A stretch of DNA of 64,000 nt from assembly GCA_963775315.1 (NCBI GenBank), contig CAVZIN010000009.1, forward strand, positions 62,001 to 126,000, given 5' to 3'. This stretch comes from CAWGHZ01 sp963775315 (GTDB taxonomy: Bacteria > Pseudomonadota > Alphaproteobacteria > MPNO01 > DASWLB01). Below, in pieces: positions 53,399-62,206 of the stretch. The notes under the pieces are model-generated. The model saw only the letters and a program-made list of their open reading frames with translations, was not told where the DNA came from and did no database searches. Positions within the stretch are counted from its first letter, which is position 1, and the number at the start of each line of letters is the position of its first letter. Both the position numbers and the translations under genes were made by a program.

Positions 53399-54043
53399 CT
53401 ATTGGATTGCGTTGCGATCGTATTTCGAGGTGTCGAAGGCGAACACCTGCGGGTCGATGGTGATGTTCACCTCGGGATCGGTGAGCGTGACGGTGGTCAC
53501 GATCCCCTGCGGGTCGGTCACCTGCCACTGGCGAAGCGCCATCGTGCCGGAATCCATGGTGACGACGAGCGTGCCCTGGTCCTCCGACCCGCGCCGGGCG
53601 AGCCCGACGCGCACCAGCCCGTGGCCCTGCTCCACCCCCAGCATCGAGACGTCGCCGCCGAAATCGATCTTGCGCGAGACCAGCATGTCGGCCGGCGTGC
53701 GCGACAGCGGCACGTAGGTCAGCGTCTCGAGCTTGGTGTCGACCTGGATCAGCCACGGCCCCTGCACCACGAGCTTCATGTGCTGGGGCGGGGCGTAGTC
53801 GATCCGCATGTTGCCGGGGCGCGACAGCCACAGTGTGCCCTGGGCCTCGGCGCCGTTCGACGAGGACTGGATGAAGTGCGACTTGATGGTGCGGATCGAA
53901 TCGAGCGCATGCTCGACCTGGGCGACCGTCTTCCGGTCCGAGGGTGTGAGCGCGGCGACCTGTTCCGCGGCGCGCGCGGACGCCGCAGGCGCCGCGAGGC
54001 CGGCAAGTACGGCGAGGATGGGGAGGGCGGCAAAGGCTTTCAT
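53399..54043 (-). CDS. LolA-family outer-membrane lipoprotein carrier protein
   Basis: A 214-aa periplasmic protein that should ferry lipoproteins from the inner to the outer membrane, or a LolA-like relative. Seen: signal peptide about residues 1-26, VEHALDSIRTIKSHFIQSSS, GTLWLSRPGNMRIDYAPP (the LolA hydrophobic-cleft region), and the C-terminal strands ALRQWQVTDPQGIVTTVTL. Length matches alphaproteobacterial LolA. The ATG at 54043 is taken for the signal peptide; the frame is open further upstream. xthA and the C26 gene follow downstream on the same strand. Confidence 0.87.
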   Translation of the reverse strand: MKAFAALPILAVLAGLAAPAASARAAEQVAALTPSDRKTVAQVEHALDSIRTIKSHFIQSSSNGAEAQGTLWLSRPGNMRIDYAPPQHMKLVVQGPWLIQVDTKLETLTYVPLSRTPADMLVSRKIDFGGDVSMLGVEQGHGLVRVGLARRGSEDQGTLVVTMDSGTMALRQWQVTDPQGIVTTVTLTDPEVNITIDPQVFAFDTSKYDRNAIQ

Positions 54044-54135
54044 GACCGCCCCTATATGGGGAGGCGGCTGGGCCCCGTCGAGCCCGTTGCGCGCCCTGCC
54101 GTGCTGGCCCACCATGGCCGAAATGGGAGGGAACC

Positions 54136-55341
54136 ATGGCACGCAGCCCAAGCGTCGCCATCATCGGGGGCGGAATCGGCGGGCTCGCCGCCTGCCTCGC
54201 GCTGCATCGGCGCGGCATCGCGGCAACGGTGTACGAGCAGTCCTCGCGCCTCAGCGAGATCGGCGCCGGCCTTACCCTGAGCCCCAACGCGCTGAGGGCG
54301 TTCCGCGCGCTCGGCGTGGAGCGGGAGATTCTCGCGGTCGGCTGGCAGGCGGCTCACCAGGTGATCCGGAGCTGGCGCTCGGGCCGGGTGATCGCCCGCC
54401 AGAGCCGCCACGCCGGGGTCGCCGAGCGCTACGGCGCGAGCTTCCTCACCATCCACCGCGCCGACCTGCTCGACGTGCTGGCCGGCGCCCTGCCGGACGG
54501 CGCCGTGCGGCTCGACGCCGCCTGCACCGGCGTCACGATGACCGGCCGGGCCGCCGTCGCCCGCTTCGCAGACGGCAGCGAAATCGAGGCCGACGCGGTG
54601 ATCGGCGCCGACGGCATTCATTCGGCAGTCCGCGAGTCGCTGTTCGGCGCCGACGCCCCACACTTCACCGGCTGCGTCTGCTGGCGCGGGCTGGTGCCGG
54701 TCGAGGCATTGCCGCCCGCGCTGCGCGATCCCGACAACATCTCGTGGTGGGGCCCGAACGGGCACGTGGTGCATTATCGCGTCCGGCGCGGCGAGCTGGT
54801 CAACTTCGTCGCCCATTACAACAGCGACGCCTGGACCGAGGAGAGCTGGACGCGCGAGTGCGACCGGGCCGAGCTGCTTGACACCTATGCGCGCTGGCAC
54901 CCGTCGCTCGCGCGCCTGTTCGAATCCTCCGAACGCTACTACAAGTGGGCGCTCTACGACCGCGACCCGCTGAGCGAATGGGGACGCGGGCACGCAACCC
55001 TTCTCGGCGATTCCGCGCACCCGATGCTGCCCTATCTCGGCCAAGGCGCCTGCATGGCGGTCGAGGACGGCTGCATCCTCGCCGAGTGCCTCGCCCGCCA
55101 GCCCGACGATCCCGCGAACGCGCTCCGCGAATACGAGCGGGTCCGCATGCCGCGCACGCGACGCGCCCAGCTCGGCTCCCGCCACCGCGCGAAAGAGAAC
55201 CATCTGGCCTCACCCGTCGCGCGGCTGCGCCGCGACCTGCGCCTCGCCGTGCGCTCGCGCCTCGCGACCGACAAGACGCCGCTGCAAGCCGCCTGGCTCT
55301 ACGATTACGACGTGGCGCGCGAGGATTTCGGCGCGGGCTGA
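54136..55341 (+). CDS. FAD-dependent aromatic monooxygenase (salicylate-hydroxylase type)
   Basis: A 401-aa class A flavoprotein hydroxylase, probably acting on a hydroxybenzoate-type ring. Seen: FAD site IIGGGIGGLAACLALHRRG, the DG motif GADGIHSAVRESLFG, and the GD motif LLGDSAHPMLPYLGQGACMA. The C-terminal part (YDYDVAREDFGAG) is typical of salicylate/3-hydroxybenzoate hydroxylases. It is convergent with the first gene of the catabolic cluster on its right; membership of that pathway is inferred from proximity. Confidence 0.9.
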   Translation: MARSPSVAIIGGGIGGLAACLALHRRGIAATVYEQSSRLSEIGAGLTLSPNALRAFRALGVEREILAVGWQAAHQVIRSWRSGRVIARQSRHAGVAERYGASFLTIHRADLLDVLAGALPDGAVRLDAACTGVTMTGRAAVARFADGSEIEADAVIGADGIHSAVRESLFGADAPHFTGCVCWRGLVPVEALPPALRDPDNISWWGPNGHVVHYRVRRGELVNFVAHYNSDAWTEESWTRECDRAELLDTYARWHPSLARLFESSERYYKWALYDRDPLSEWGRGHATLLGDSAHPMLPYLGQGACMAVEDGCILAECLARQPDDPANALREYERVRMPRTRRAQLGSRHRAKENHLASPVARLRRDLRLAVRSRLATDKTPLQAAWLYDYDVAREDFGAG

Positions 55342-55354
55342 GCCCGTCCCTGCC

Positions 55355-56278
55355 CTATCCGTTCCACAGATCGCGGAAGCGGGTTGCCACCACCCGGTCG
55401 TAAGGCACGTCGCCCTCGAGGATTCCGACATCGCGCGAGAACGCGTTCATGCCGGCGACAAACGCCTCGGAGATCGCGGGATCGTAGTAGGGCAAGTCGC
55501 GCCGGATCAGCTCGGCGATCAGCTCCGCCTCCTGGGCCGGGAAGAGCTTGCGCCCGACCTTGGTGGCGAGGGTGACGTCGGACTTGAGCGCCGCATGGGT
55601 CTTCTTGATCGCGCGGATCGCGCCCGAAGCGGCCTCGGGCTTTTCGGCGATCACCCGGTCCGAGGTGGCAAGCGCCGCCATCGTGTAGTTGAACCCCGCC
55701 TTCGGCCCATCGCCGCGGCGGATGTCGAGCACCACGGTGCCGGCGCCGGAGCGCACGGCCACCTCGGCCCCCATGCCGTTCGCCCAGAACCCGTCGATCT
55801 TGCCGTCCGCCAGCGCCTTCGCCGCCGTCAGGCCGAAATTCGTGCCCGACCCGACCGCGCCCGGGACCGGCTTGATGTCGATCTTGTCGCGGGCGAGGTC
55901 GAACCCCGCCTCGACGAGAAGCCGCTTCAGCCCCAGATCGACCCAGGGCGCGGCCCCGATCGACTTGCCCTTGACGATGCCGATTTCGCCGCGCCTGGCG
56001 CCGAGATCGGCGCGCATCACCAGGAACCAGTACATGCCCTGCGCCTGGGCGCAGAGGAGCTTCGCCCCATTCCATCCGGGAAAGGCCGAGAGCGCAGAAT
56101 GAGCCGAGCCTCCGACGAAGTCGACCGTGCCGTCGCGGAGGCTCGCGTAGCACTTGTCGACCGGGTAGACGAGCTCGAGCGCAACGTCGAGCCCCTCCTC
56201 GGCGAAGAAGCCGAGCTCCACCGCCGCAGCGGCCGGGAAGTAGGAGTTCGAGATCAGGTCGGGGACCGCGAGTTTCAT
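55355..56278 (-). CDS. NMT1/THI5-fold protein without signal peptide
   Basis: A 307-aa protein of the substrate-binding-protein fold used by NitT/TauT transporters and THI5. Seen: MKLAVPDLISNSYFPAAAAV then ELGFFAEEGLDVALELVYP, the family start, and VGGSAHSALSAF. There is no signal peptide, and no permease or ATPase gene is nearby, so a transport role is doubtful. Cytoplasmic members of this fold include 4,5-dihydroxyphthalate decarboxylase and THI5; a decarboxylase role in ring degradation fits the enzyme-rich context (inference). It is the last gene of the leftward cluster, 76 bp after the monooxygenase. Confidence 0.75.
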   Translation of the reverse strand: MKLAVPDLISNSYFPAAAAVELGFFAEEGLDVALELVYPVDKCYASLRDGTVDFVGGSAHSALSAFPGWNGAKLLCAQAQGMYWFLVMRADLGARRGEIGIVKGKSIGAAPWVDLGLKRLLVEAGFDLARDKIDIKPVPGAVGSGTNFGLTAAKALADGKIDGFWANGMGAEVAVRSGAGTVVLDIRRGDGPKAGFNYTMAALATSDRVIAEKPEAASGAIRAIKKTHAALKSDVTLATKVGRKLFPAQEAELIAELIRRDLPYYDPAISEAFVAGMNAFSRDVGILEGDVPYDRVVATRFRDLWNG

Positions 56279-56354
56279 GAGAAGTCCTTCCTTTGCCGTT
56301 CGTCCTGAGAGGCGCCGAGGGGGCCTCTCGAAGGGCAAACGGCTGTGCGTCGGT

Positions 56355-57578
56355 CTATGGCACCGCCTCCAGCCCGATGGCGTCGGCGCGGCGCTGCATG
56401 GAGATCATCGAGCTTTTCAGCAGGAACTGGCGCGCCCGCGCCGGGTCGGCGGCCATCGCGCGCAGCTCGTCGAGGTTCTTCGCCCGCGCCTCGGGCTCGC
56501 GCGCCTCGAGCCGGCGCTTGTTCTCGATCGACTGTGTCTGCACGAACTCGAGGGCAACGGTGCGCCGCTGCCGCTCGTAGAGGTCGAGCAGCGCGTCGGG
56601 CGCGCCCTCCTTCAGGATGCGGACGAGCTTGGCCGCCAAGTTGCACGCGTCTTGGATGCCGCCGTTGAGCCCCATCCCGCCGATCGGGTTGTTGACGTGC
56701 GCCGCATCGCCGGCGAGCGCGACGCGCCCCACGCGGAGCCGGGCGGCCACGCGCTGGTGCGTGACGTAGAGGTTGCGATGCACCACCTCGTACGGCCGGT
56801 CGGACGGGAAGAATTTCTGCAGCCGCGCCTGCACGCCTGCGTCGCTGGTGAGGTCGGCGTCGGCGGCCGCGGGATCGGTCGGGAACACGGTCCGCCACAA
56901 GCCGGGCGGTCCGTCGGCCGCCACCTTGAAGCAGTTGCACCACGCCTCGGGGTCGGCGAAGTAGCTGCGCGGGCAATAGCCGCGCGTCGCGAAGTCGAAC
57001 GGCGTGGTCAGCACGATGAAGCGCTCGGGCCAGGTGAAGCCCTCGAACGCGATGCCGCACGACTTCCGTACCGCGGACCGGCCGCCGTCTGCGCCGATCA
57101 GGTAGGCACCGGAATGCTGCCACGTCCCGTCCGGCCCCCGCACGGTGACGCTTGTCTTGTCCGCATTCTGCGCGACTTCGGTCACCGTATGGCAGAACAG
57201 GACTTCCACGTTCGCCATCCGCTTCAGCCGCTTGAGCAGGATGCGGGTGGTCTTGAACTGCTCGCACTGGACGACGAACGGGTAGCGCGTGTCATCGGCG
57301 AGCAGCGCGTGGTCGAAGGCAGCCACGAGCTCGCCGGTCGGCCGGTCCCAGAACTGGAAGACCGGCGCGACGAGCCCGGCCGCGATGATGTCGTCGACGA
57401 GCCCCGCGTCGGCCAAAAGCTCGAGCGTCGCCGGGTGCGTGGTCGCCGCGCGGGGATCGTCGGTGAGGCCCGGGTTGTCGTCGAACACGCGGACCGTGAT
57501 GCCATCGCGCGCCAGGAGATAGGCGGCGAGCAACCCGACCGGCCCCCCTCCGGCGACGAGTACCTGAGGTGCCGTCAA
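56355..57578 (-). CDS. FAD-dependent monooxygenase (MhpA/PheA type)
   Basis: A 407-aa flavoprotein hydroxylase for phenolic rings. Seen: VLVAGGGPVGLLAAYLLARD (FAD site), GADGGRSAVRKSCG (DG motif) and ALAGDAAHVNNPIGGMGLNG (GD motif). The start is TTG at 57578, overlapping the VOC stop as TTGA; the frame is open upstream to 57776 but that part is shadow. Two flavin hydroxylases in one cluster suggest successive ring hydroxylations before cleavage (inference). Confidence 0.88.
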   Translation of the reverse strand: MTAPQVLVAGGGPVGLLAAYLLARDGITVRVFDDNPGLTDDPRAATTHPATLELLADAGLVDDIIAAGLVAPVFQFWDRPTGELVAAFDHALLADDTRYPFVVQCEQFKTTRILLKRLKRMANVEVLFCHTVTEVAQNADKTSVTVRGPDGTWQHSGAYLIGADGGRSAVRKSCGIAFEGFTWPERFIVLTTPFDFATRGYCPRSYFADPEAWCNCFKVAADGPPGLWRTVFPTDPAAADADLTSDAGVQARLQKFFPSDRPYEVVHRNLYVTHQRVAARLRVGRVALAGDAAHVNNPIGGMGLNGGIQDACNLAAKLVRILKEGAPDALLDLYERQRRTVALEFVQTQSIENKRRLEAREPEARAKNLDELRAMAADPARARQFLLKSSMISMQRRADAIGLEAVP

Positions 57579-58216
57579 TGCGCGCCCTCGTCCGGCAAGG
57601 CGGAGACCGCCCAGTCGAGCCAGTCGCGATCGGAGGTAAGTGTCCGCAGCTCCTCGAGCGCGACCGATTTCGATTGGGTGAGGCCAGGCACGATGCCGGG
57701 CTCGCCCTCGCCGTCGGCCGGCTGCCACGCGATTTCCAGCCTTATGCCGTTCGGGTCGAAGAAATAGGCCGACCAAACGCCCGGCAGCGATTCTACCGGA
57801 CCCTGCACCGCGACGCCGGTTGCCGCGAGCCGCGCCTGGATCGCCTCGGCCGTGGCGGGCGAGACAGCGAACGCCACGTGCTGCATCGCCGCGATCGCGT
57901 CGCGATCTCCTGTGCCCTTCGCACCCTTCGGCATTTCGAAGAAGGCGAGCAGCGCGTCGCGCCCCATGGCGAAGAAATAGTGCCGCAGATTCTCGAATGG
58001 CGGGTTGCCTCGGTTGCCCGGCCCGGTGCCGAGCCCGGGCGGCACCTTCATCGCGTGCACCAGCTCCATGCCCAGCACGCCGACATAAAAATCGACCGTC
58101 ATCTTCATGTCGTCGGTGTTGAGCGCGAGGTGATGGACGCCATAGAACCGCGCCTCGCCGCCCGTCCGGGCCTTCGCCGGCGCCGTTGCCGTGCCTTCCG
58201 CCATCGGGGCCTCCAT
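57575..58216 (-). CDS. VOC-family protein, possible extradiol dioxygenase or glyoxalase
   Basis: A 213-aa vicinal-oxygen-chelate protein. Seen: one clear VOC module with likely metal ligands His in FYGVHHLALN, His in MQHVAFAVSP and Glu in IRLEIAWQP, the H-H-E set of extradiol dioxygenases and glyoxalases. The N-terminal 20 residues are low-complexity. ATG at 58216 shares one base with the LLM stop (TGATG); ATG at 58204 is also in frame. A ring-cleavage role would suit the neighbouring hydroxylases. Confidence 0.82.
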   Translation of the reverse strand: MEAPMAEGTATAPAKARTGGEARFYGVHHLALNTDDMKMTVDFYVGVLGMELVHAMKVPPGLGTGPGNRGNPPFENLRHYFFAMGRDALLAFFEMPKGAKGTGDRDAIAAMQHVAFAVSPATAEAIQARLAATGVAVQGPVESLPGVWSAYFFDPNGIRLEIAWQPADGEGEPGIVPGLTQSKSVALEELRTLTSDRDWLDWAVSALPDEGAH

Positions 58217-59274
58217 CAGATGTCCTTCGCGTGGGGCAGGATATCGCGGGCGAACACTTCGAGCGAGCGCATGATGTCCAGCTGCTTGAGCGAGCCGAAA
58301 TCGACGATCAGCGCGAGCTGGGTGATGCCCAGCGCCTTGAGCCGGGCGATGCGTTCCAGCACCTCGTCCGGCGCGCCCATCAGGACGCGGTCGGGGAAGT
58401 AGGTCTCGAACGTCGCCTGACGCTGGTAATCCTCGCGCGCAGCGTAGCCCTTGTACGCCTCGGGATCGGGCGGGCGACGCGCCGCCTCGACGCCGGCGCC
58501 GGTGTATTCGGCCATCGGGCCCTCGACCAGTTCCTTCAGCCGGTCGCGCGCGCCGGACGGCACGAAATGCGCGTGGTAGCAGCAGCACACCTCGTGATCT
58601 TCCGCCCGACGGCCGAATTCCGGCAGGGCGTCGAGATACCAGTGGATGCGCTCGCCCGCCGTCTCAGAATCGACGTGATAGGCGACGTAGAGGAGGTTGT
58701 GCCCTTCCTTCGCCGTCCATGTGAAGCTGTCGCGGGTGAGGAAGCAGGCGACCCAGATCGGCGGGTGCGGCTTCTGGTAGATCGGCGGAAGCACGGTGAT
58801 GCCGTCGATCTTCGGCCGAAACGCGCTCTCGAAGGTGAGCGGCCCGCCGCGCCACGCCGCCTTGCAGAGCTCGATCCCCTCCTCGACGCGCGCGCGGCTT
58901 TCCTTCATGTCGACACCGAACGTGTCGAACTCGTCGCGGATGAAGCCCCGCCCGACGCCGAAATCGAGCCGGCCGTGCGAGAGCTGGTCGAGCGTCGCCG
59001 CCTGCTCCGCCACGCGCAGCGGATCGTTGAGCGGCAGCACGGTCGCCCCGGTGCCGAGCCGGATGCGCGTGGTCTTCGCGGCGAGGTAGGACAGCAGGGC
59101 GTAATTCGCCGCGCACAAACCACCGTGGCGCACGAAGTGATGCTCGACCAGCCAGACATAATCGATGCCGATCCGGTCGGCGAACATCACCTGCTCGACG
59201 ATGTTGTCGTAGTGCGTCGTCGCGTCGCGCGCCGCCGGGATGTAGGTCGGCAGATAGAACAGGCCGAACTTCAT
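58216..59274 (-). CDS. LLM-class flavin-dependent oxidoreductase
   Basis: A 352-aa luciferase-like monooxygenase, paralogous to the one at 49984-51069. Seen: MKFGLFYLPTYIPAARD, YVWLVEHHFVRHGGLCAA, IRLGTGATVLPLNDPLRVAE, and QLSHGRLDFGVGRGFIRDEF. Likely FMNH2-dependent oxidation of a cluster intermediate. The start overlaps the upstream gene by 4 bp (ATGA) and the stop overlaps the VOC gene by 1 bp, so it is translated within a polycistron. A flavin reductase is not visible in this window. Confidence 0.9.
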   Translation of the reverse strand: MKFGLFYLPTYIPAARDATTHYDNIVEQVMFADRIGIDYVWLVEHHFVRHGGLCAANYALLSYLAAKTTRIRLGTGATVLPLNDPLRVAEQAATLDQLSHGRLDFGVGRGFIRDEFDTFGVDMKESRARVEEGIELCKAAWRGGPLTFESAFRPKIDGITVLPPIYQKPHPPIWVACFLTRDSFTWTAKEGHNLLYVAYHVDSETAGERIHWYLDALPEFGRRAEDHEVCCCYHAHFVPSGARDRLKELVEGPMAEYTGAGVEAARRPPDPEAYKGYAAREDYQRQATFETYFPDRVLMGAPDEVLERIARLKALGITQLALIVDFGSLKQLDIMRSLEVFARDILPHAKDI

Positions 59275-60041
59275 GCGGCGACGCCGGGCGGCAGGATCGC
59301 GCGCTCCTTAAGCACGTGCTCGCGATAGACCTCGGTGATCGAGGCCCAGCGCAGCCGGCACGCCTCCTCGGCGACGCGCAACGCGCGCGCCTGGAGCGCC
59401 GGGTCGTCGAGGTACTTCTCGCACAGTGCCATCTGGCGCGAGGAATGCTCGAGGTCGGCCTCGGCATGCTCCTCGAAGAAGCCGATCTCCTTCGAGCCCT
59501 TCTTGAAGCCGTAATGCTTGACGAAGGACGGGATCGTCACCTCGACGTTGAGCGCGACCTGCTGGCCTTCCTGCGTCGACTGCATGGCGAGCGCGACGCC
59601 GATCGGCTCCTCGCGCAGGCACTGCACGTAGTGGAGCGACCGCGCCCACCAGGCGGGCGAAAGCTCCGTCGCGCGCACCTGCTTCTCGGTGAGGCCAGCG
59701 GCCTTGCAGAAGTCGAAGATCAGCTTGTTGTGGTTGTGCGGCTGGTGGCCCTCGCCGGGAATGGCGGAGATGCCCTCCTCCTCGGCGATATTGTCGATCA
59801 GCGCGAGCTGCACGTCGTGCGGCCCGCGATAGTAGAGGAGCCCCATGGCCGGCTGCACGATCTGCACGAACTGGTAATGCCGGGCCATGTAGACGCCGAG
59901 CGCATTCAACGGCGTCGAGCCGTTCTTCATGCCCTGGAACAGCGGATGCTTCTTGGTGTGCCACTTGTCGCGGATGGCGTCGATCCTGGAGCCAATGCCG
60001 CTCCTTGCGCCGGTGCGCCGGGTCGCGATCTTCATCGCCAT
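59271..60041 (-). CDS. Heme-oxygenase-fold iron-dependent enzyme (TenA/PqqC-like)
   Basis: A 256-aa all-helical protein of the TenA/PqqC/heme-oxygenase-like superfamily. Seen: ARHYQFVQIVQPAMGLLYY, DNIAEEEGISAIPGEGHQPH, and a late helix GFFEEHAEADLEHSSRQMAL with E-x-H-x3-D-x2-H spacing. Those residues match the metal ligands of heme-oxygenase-like di-iron oxidases (for example UndA or CADD-type), so it may be a di-iron oxygenase rather than a thiaminase. Iron use is inference from the motif. Overlaps the LLM gene by 4 bp. Confidence 0.78.
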   Translation of the reverse strand: MAMKIATRRTGARSGIGSRIDAIRDKWHTKKHPLFQGMKNGSTPLNALGVYMARHYQFVQIVQPAMGLLYYRGPHDVQLALIDNIAEEEGISAIPGEGHQPHNHNKLIFDFCKAAGLTEKQVRATELSPAWWARSLHYVQCLREEPIGVALAMQSTQEGQQVALNVEVTIPSFVKHYGFKKGSKEIGFFEEHAEADLEHSSRQMALCEKYLDDPALQARALRVAEEACRLRWASITEVYREHVLKERAILPPGVAA

Positions 60042-60096
60042 GATTTCCTCCCCTGTGACGCCTGGGGAGAAGTCTAGACCCGGGCGCGCCGTGGGC

Positions 60097-60444
60097 TCAA
60101 CCGCGGCGGTTCGCGATGCGTTCGTCCGGAGGCGCGATCTCGGTCACGAGGTCGCGCACCAGCGCCTTGTTGGGCAGGGGCTCGAGCCGCATCTCGCGCG
60201 GCTCCAACCGCGCGGTGCAGGCGTAGATCACCTTGCCGTCGAGCAGCATCATGCACTCCTTGCACGCGTTGGCATTGAGGCAGGAGAAGCGCACGGCAAT
60301 GGTGGGATCGGCCTCGATGCGCGCGCGGCGCAGCCCGTCGAGCACGGATTGGCCCGGCTGGAACGGCACCTCGACCCGCGTCCAGCGCGCCGCCTCGCCC
60401 GGCGTTCCGCGGCGGATGACCAGCGTGACGACCGGATCGCTCAT
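60097..60444 (-). CDS. Stand-alone SdhB-type 2Fe-2S domain protein
   Basis: A 115-aa protein equal to the N-terminal 2Fe-2S ferredoxin half of succinate dehydrogenase/fumarate reductase iron-sulfur subunits; the usual C-terminal 3Fe-4S/4Fe-4S half is absent. Seen: the start VTLVIRRGTPGEAARWTRVE, then four Cys in FSCLNANACKECMMLLDGK (Cys-x5-Cys-x2-Cys) and a final Cys 11 residues on (VIYACTARL). The x5 spacing differs from the usual x4. It overlaps the flavoprotein gene by 4 bp and should be its electron partner. Confidence 0.85.
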   Translation of the reverse strand: MSDPVVTLVIRRGTPGEAARWTRVEVPFQPGQSVLDGLRRARIEADPTIAVRFSCLNANACKECMMLLDGKVIYACTARLEPREMRLEPLPNKALVRDLVTEIAPPDERIANRRG

Positions 60445-62144
60445 TGTGCCGCCGCCGCCGCGTCGTTCGCGACCGGTACGCGTTCGAGCGCGATCGCGCC
60501 GTCCGCGAGCCGCACCGCCTGGTTGACCGCCCAGGCCGGATCCATCGTCACGAAATCCTCGCGCTGGTGCGCACCGCGGCTTTCGGTGCGGGCGAGCGCG
60601 GCGCAGGTCACCGCCTCGGCGACGAGCACCATGTTGCGGAGGTCGAACCAGTCGAGCCGCGCCATGTCGAACCGCGCAGGCGCGCCGGGCGGGACCTCGC
60701 CGAGCGCCGCGCGGACGGACGCGATCTCACCCAGCGCGGCGGTCAACGCGGCCTCGGTGCGGAACGGCCCGACCTTGTCGGCCATCACCGCCTGCAGCCG
60801 GGCGACCAGGGCCGCCGGGTTGTCCGTCATCGCCGGACCATGCGCGCCGGCGAGCGCCAGCGCCTCGCGTGCCGCATCGTCGCGCCACGCGTGCGCGTCC
60901 GCCTGGTGCCCGGCCGCCGCGCGACCGGCAAAATCGCCGAACACCAGTGCCTCGGTGATGGCGTTGCCCGACAGGCGGTTGGCGCCATTCGCCCCGCCGA
61001 TCGCCTCGCCGGCGGCGTAGAGGCCGGCGATGCCGGTTTCGAAGCCGGACGTCACGCGGATGCCGCCCATGTGGTAGTGGGCGATGGGCGAGACCTCGAC
61101 CGGCATGCGGGTGAGGTCGATTCCGTTCGCCGCCAGCCGGTCGATCACCGGACCGAACGCGGCCCGCAACTCCGCCTCGGGCACGTGCTCGAACGAGAGA
61201 TACGCGCCGCCCGCGGGCGAGCCGCGCCCGGCCTCGACCTCCTTCAGGATCGCGTAGGTGGCGATGTCGCGCGTGACGTTGTAGCGCCTGCCCTCGGCGA
61301 CGCCGTAGTCGGGCACGAAGTCGTGCCTGTCGGCGTTCAGCAGCTTGCCGCCCAGCTTGTAGCGGAACGGGTCCCACATGATCGGGTCCATGCCGATCAG
61401 CCGGGGCGCGAGATGGCCGATGGGAAAGAACTGCACGAACTCCATGTCGACCAGTGCCGCGCCCGCGCGAAGCGCCAGTGCGTATCCGTCGCCGCCCATG
61501 TTCACCGAGGCGGAGTTGCGCCGGTACATGCGGGTGAGCCCGCCGGTGGTGACGATCACCGCCTTCGCGGCGACCGAGACGGGCGCGCCGTCAGACATCG
61601 AGACGCCCACGACGCCCTGGACCGCACCGTCCGAAGCCACGACGTCGGTGACGCAGACATCGCCGATGCGCTGGATGCCGTCGCGGCGCTGAACCTGGCC
61701 GCGCAGCGTGCGCGAGACCGCGGGGCCGGTGTTGAGGAAATCGACATAGACGCAGCGCGCGCGGTCATGCCCCGGCGCGTGCGCCTGCTTGAGCCGCCCG
61801 TCGGGATGGTGGGCCCAGCCGACGTTCCAGCCCTGCATGCGCCGGATCGCCGCCGGCCCGTTCTCGCAGAGGATCGCAGCAAGCCGCGCGTCGCAGAGGC
61901 CCCGCCCGGCCGCCAGCGTGTCGGCGAGATGGAATTCGGGCGCGTCCGGCACCTCGTCGCCGAGTCCGACCGCGACCGTCATCTGCGCCATCACGGTCGC
62001 GCCGCCGCGTCCGATCAGCGCACGATCGAGCAGGGTCACCCGCGCGCCCGCATCGTGCGCCGCGATGGCCGCCGACATGCCGGCGGCCCCTGCGCCGACG
62101 ATGGCGACATCGGTCTCGATATGGATCCTTTCGGGCTCGGTCAT
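60441..62144 (-). CDS. Fumarate reductase/succinate dehydrogenase-like flavoprotein
   Basis: A 567-aa FAD-binding oxidoreductase of the SdhA/FrdA/NadB family, soluble. Seen: AIVGAGAAGMSAAIAAHDAG, LIGRGGATVMAQMTVAVG, VTTGGLTRMYRRNSAS (Thr-Gly-Gly FAD site), HYHMGGIRVTSGFETGIAGL and AIGGANGANRLSGNAITEAL. With only a short 2Fe-2S partner and no cytochrome anchor, it is unlikely to be respiratory complex II and probably oxidises or reduces a pathway intermediate such as an enoate or a cyclic amide (inference). First gene of the leftward unit. Confidence 0.88.
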   Translation of the reverse strand: MTEPERIHIETDVAIVGAGAAGMSAAIAAHDAGARVTLLDRALIGRGGATVMAQMTVAVGLGDEVPDAPEFHLADTLAAGRGLCDARLAAILCENGPAAIRRMQGWNVGWAHHPDGRLKQAHAPGHDRARCVYVDFLNTGPAVSRTLRGQVQRRDGIQRIGDVCVTDVVASDGAVQGVVGVSMSDGAPVSVAAKAVIVTTGGLTRMYRRNSASVNMGGDGYALALRAGAALVDMEFVQFFPIGHLAPRLIGMDPIMWDPFRYKLGGKLLNADRHDFVPDYGVAEGRRYNVTRDIATYAILKEVEAGRGSPAGGAYLSFEHVPEAELRAAFGPVIDRLAANGIDLTRMPVEVSPIAHYHMGGIRVTSGFETGIAGLYAAGEAIGGANGANRLSGNAITEALVFGDFAGRAAAGHQADAHAWRDDAAREALALAGAHGPAMTDNPAALVARLQAVMADKVGPFRTEAALTAALGEIASVRAALGEVPPGAPARFDMARLDWFDLRNMVLVAEAVTCAALARTESRGAHQREDFVTMDPAWAVNQAVRLADGAIALERVPVANDAAAAAQ

Positions 62145-62153
62145 GATCGCAAT

Positions 62154-62183
62154 TTACAGACGATAGGCCGGGCACGCTATACT
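62154..62183 (+). promoter_or_regulatory. Candidate promoter of the CoxM/CoxL operon
   Basis: TTACAG (62154-62159), 18-base spacer, TATACT (62178-62183), in the 62-bp divergent spacer between the flavoprotein gene and CoxM-like gene. GGGGAGGA at 62196-62203 precedes the ATG at 62207. The shared spacer could hold one regulator site for both directions. Confidence 0.5.
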
Positions 62184-62206
62184 CGCAGCCGCTTCGGGGA
62201 GGATTC

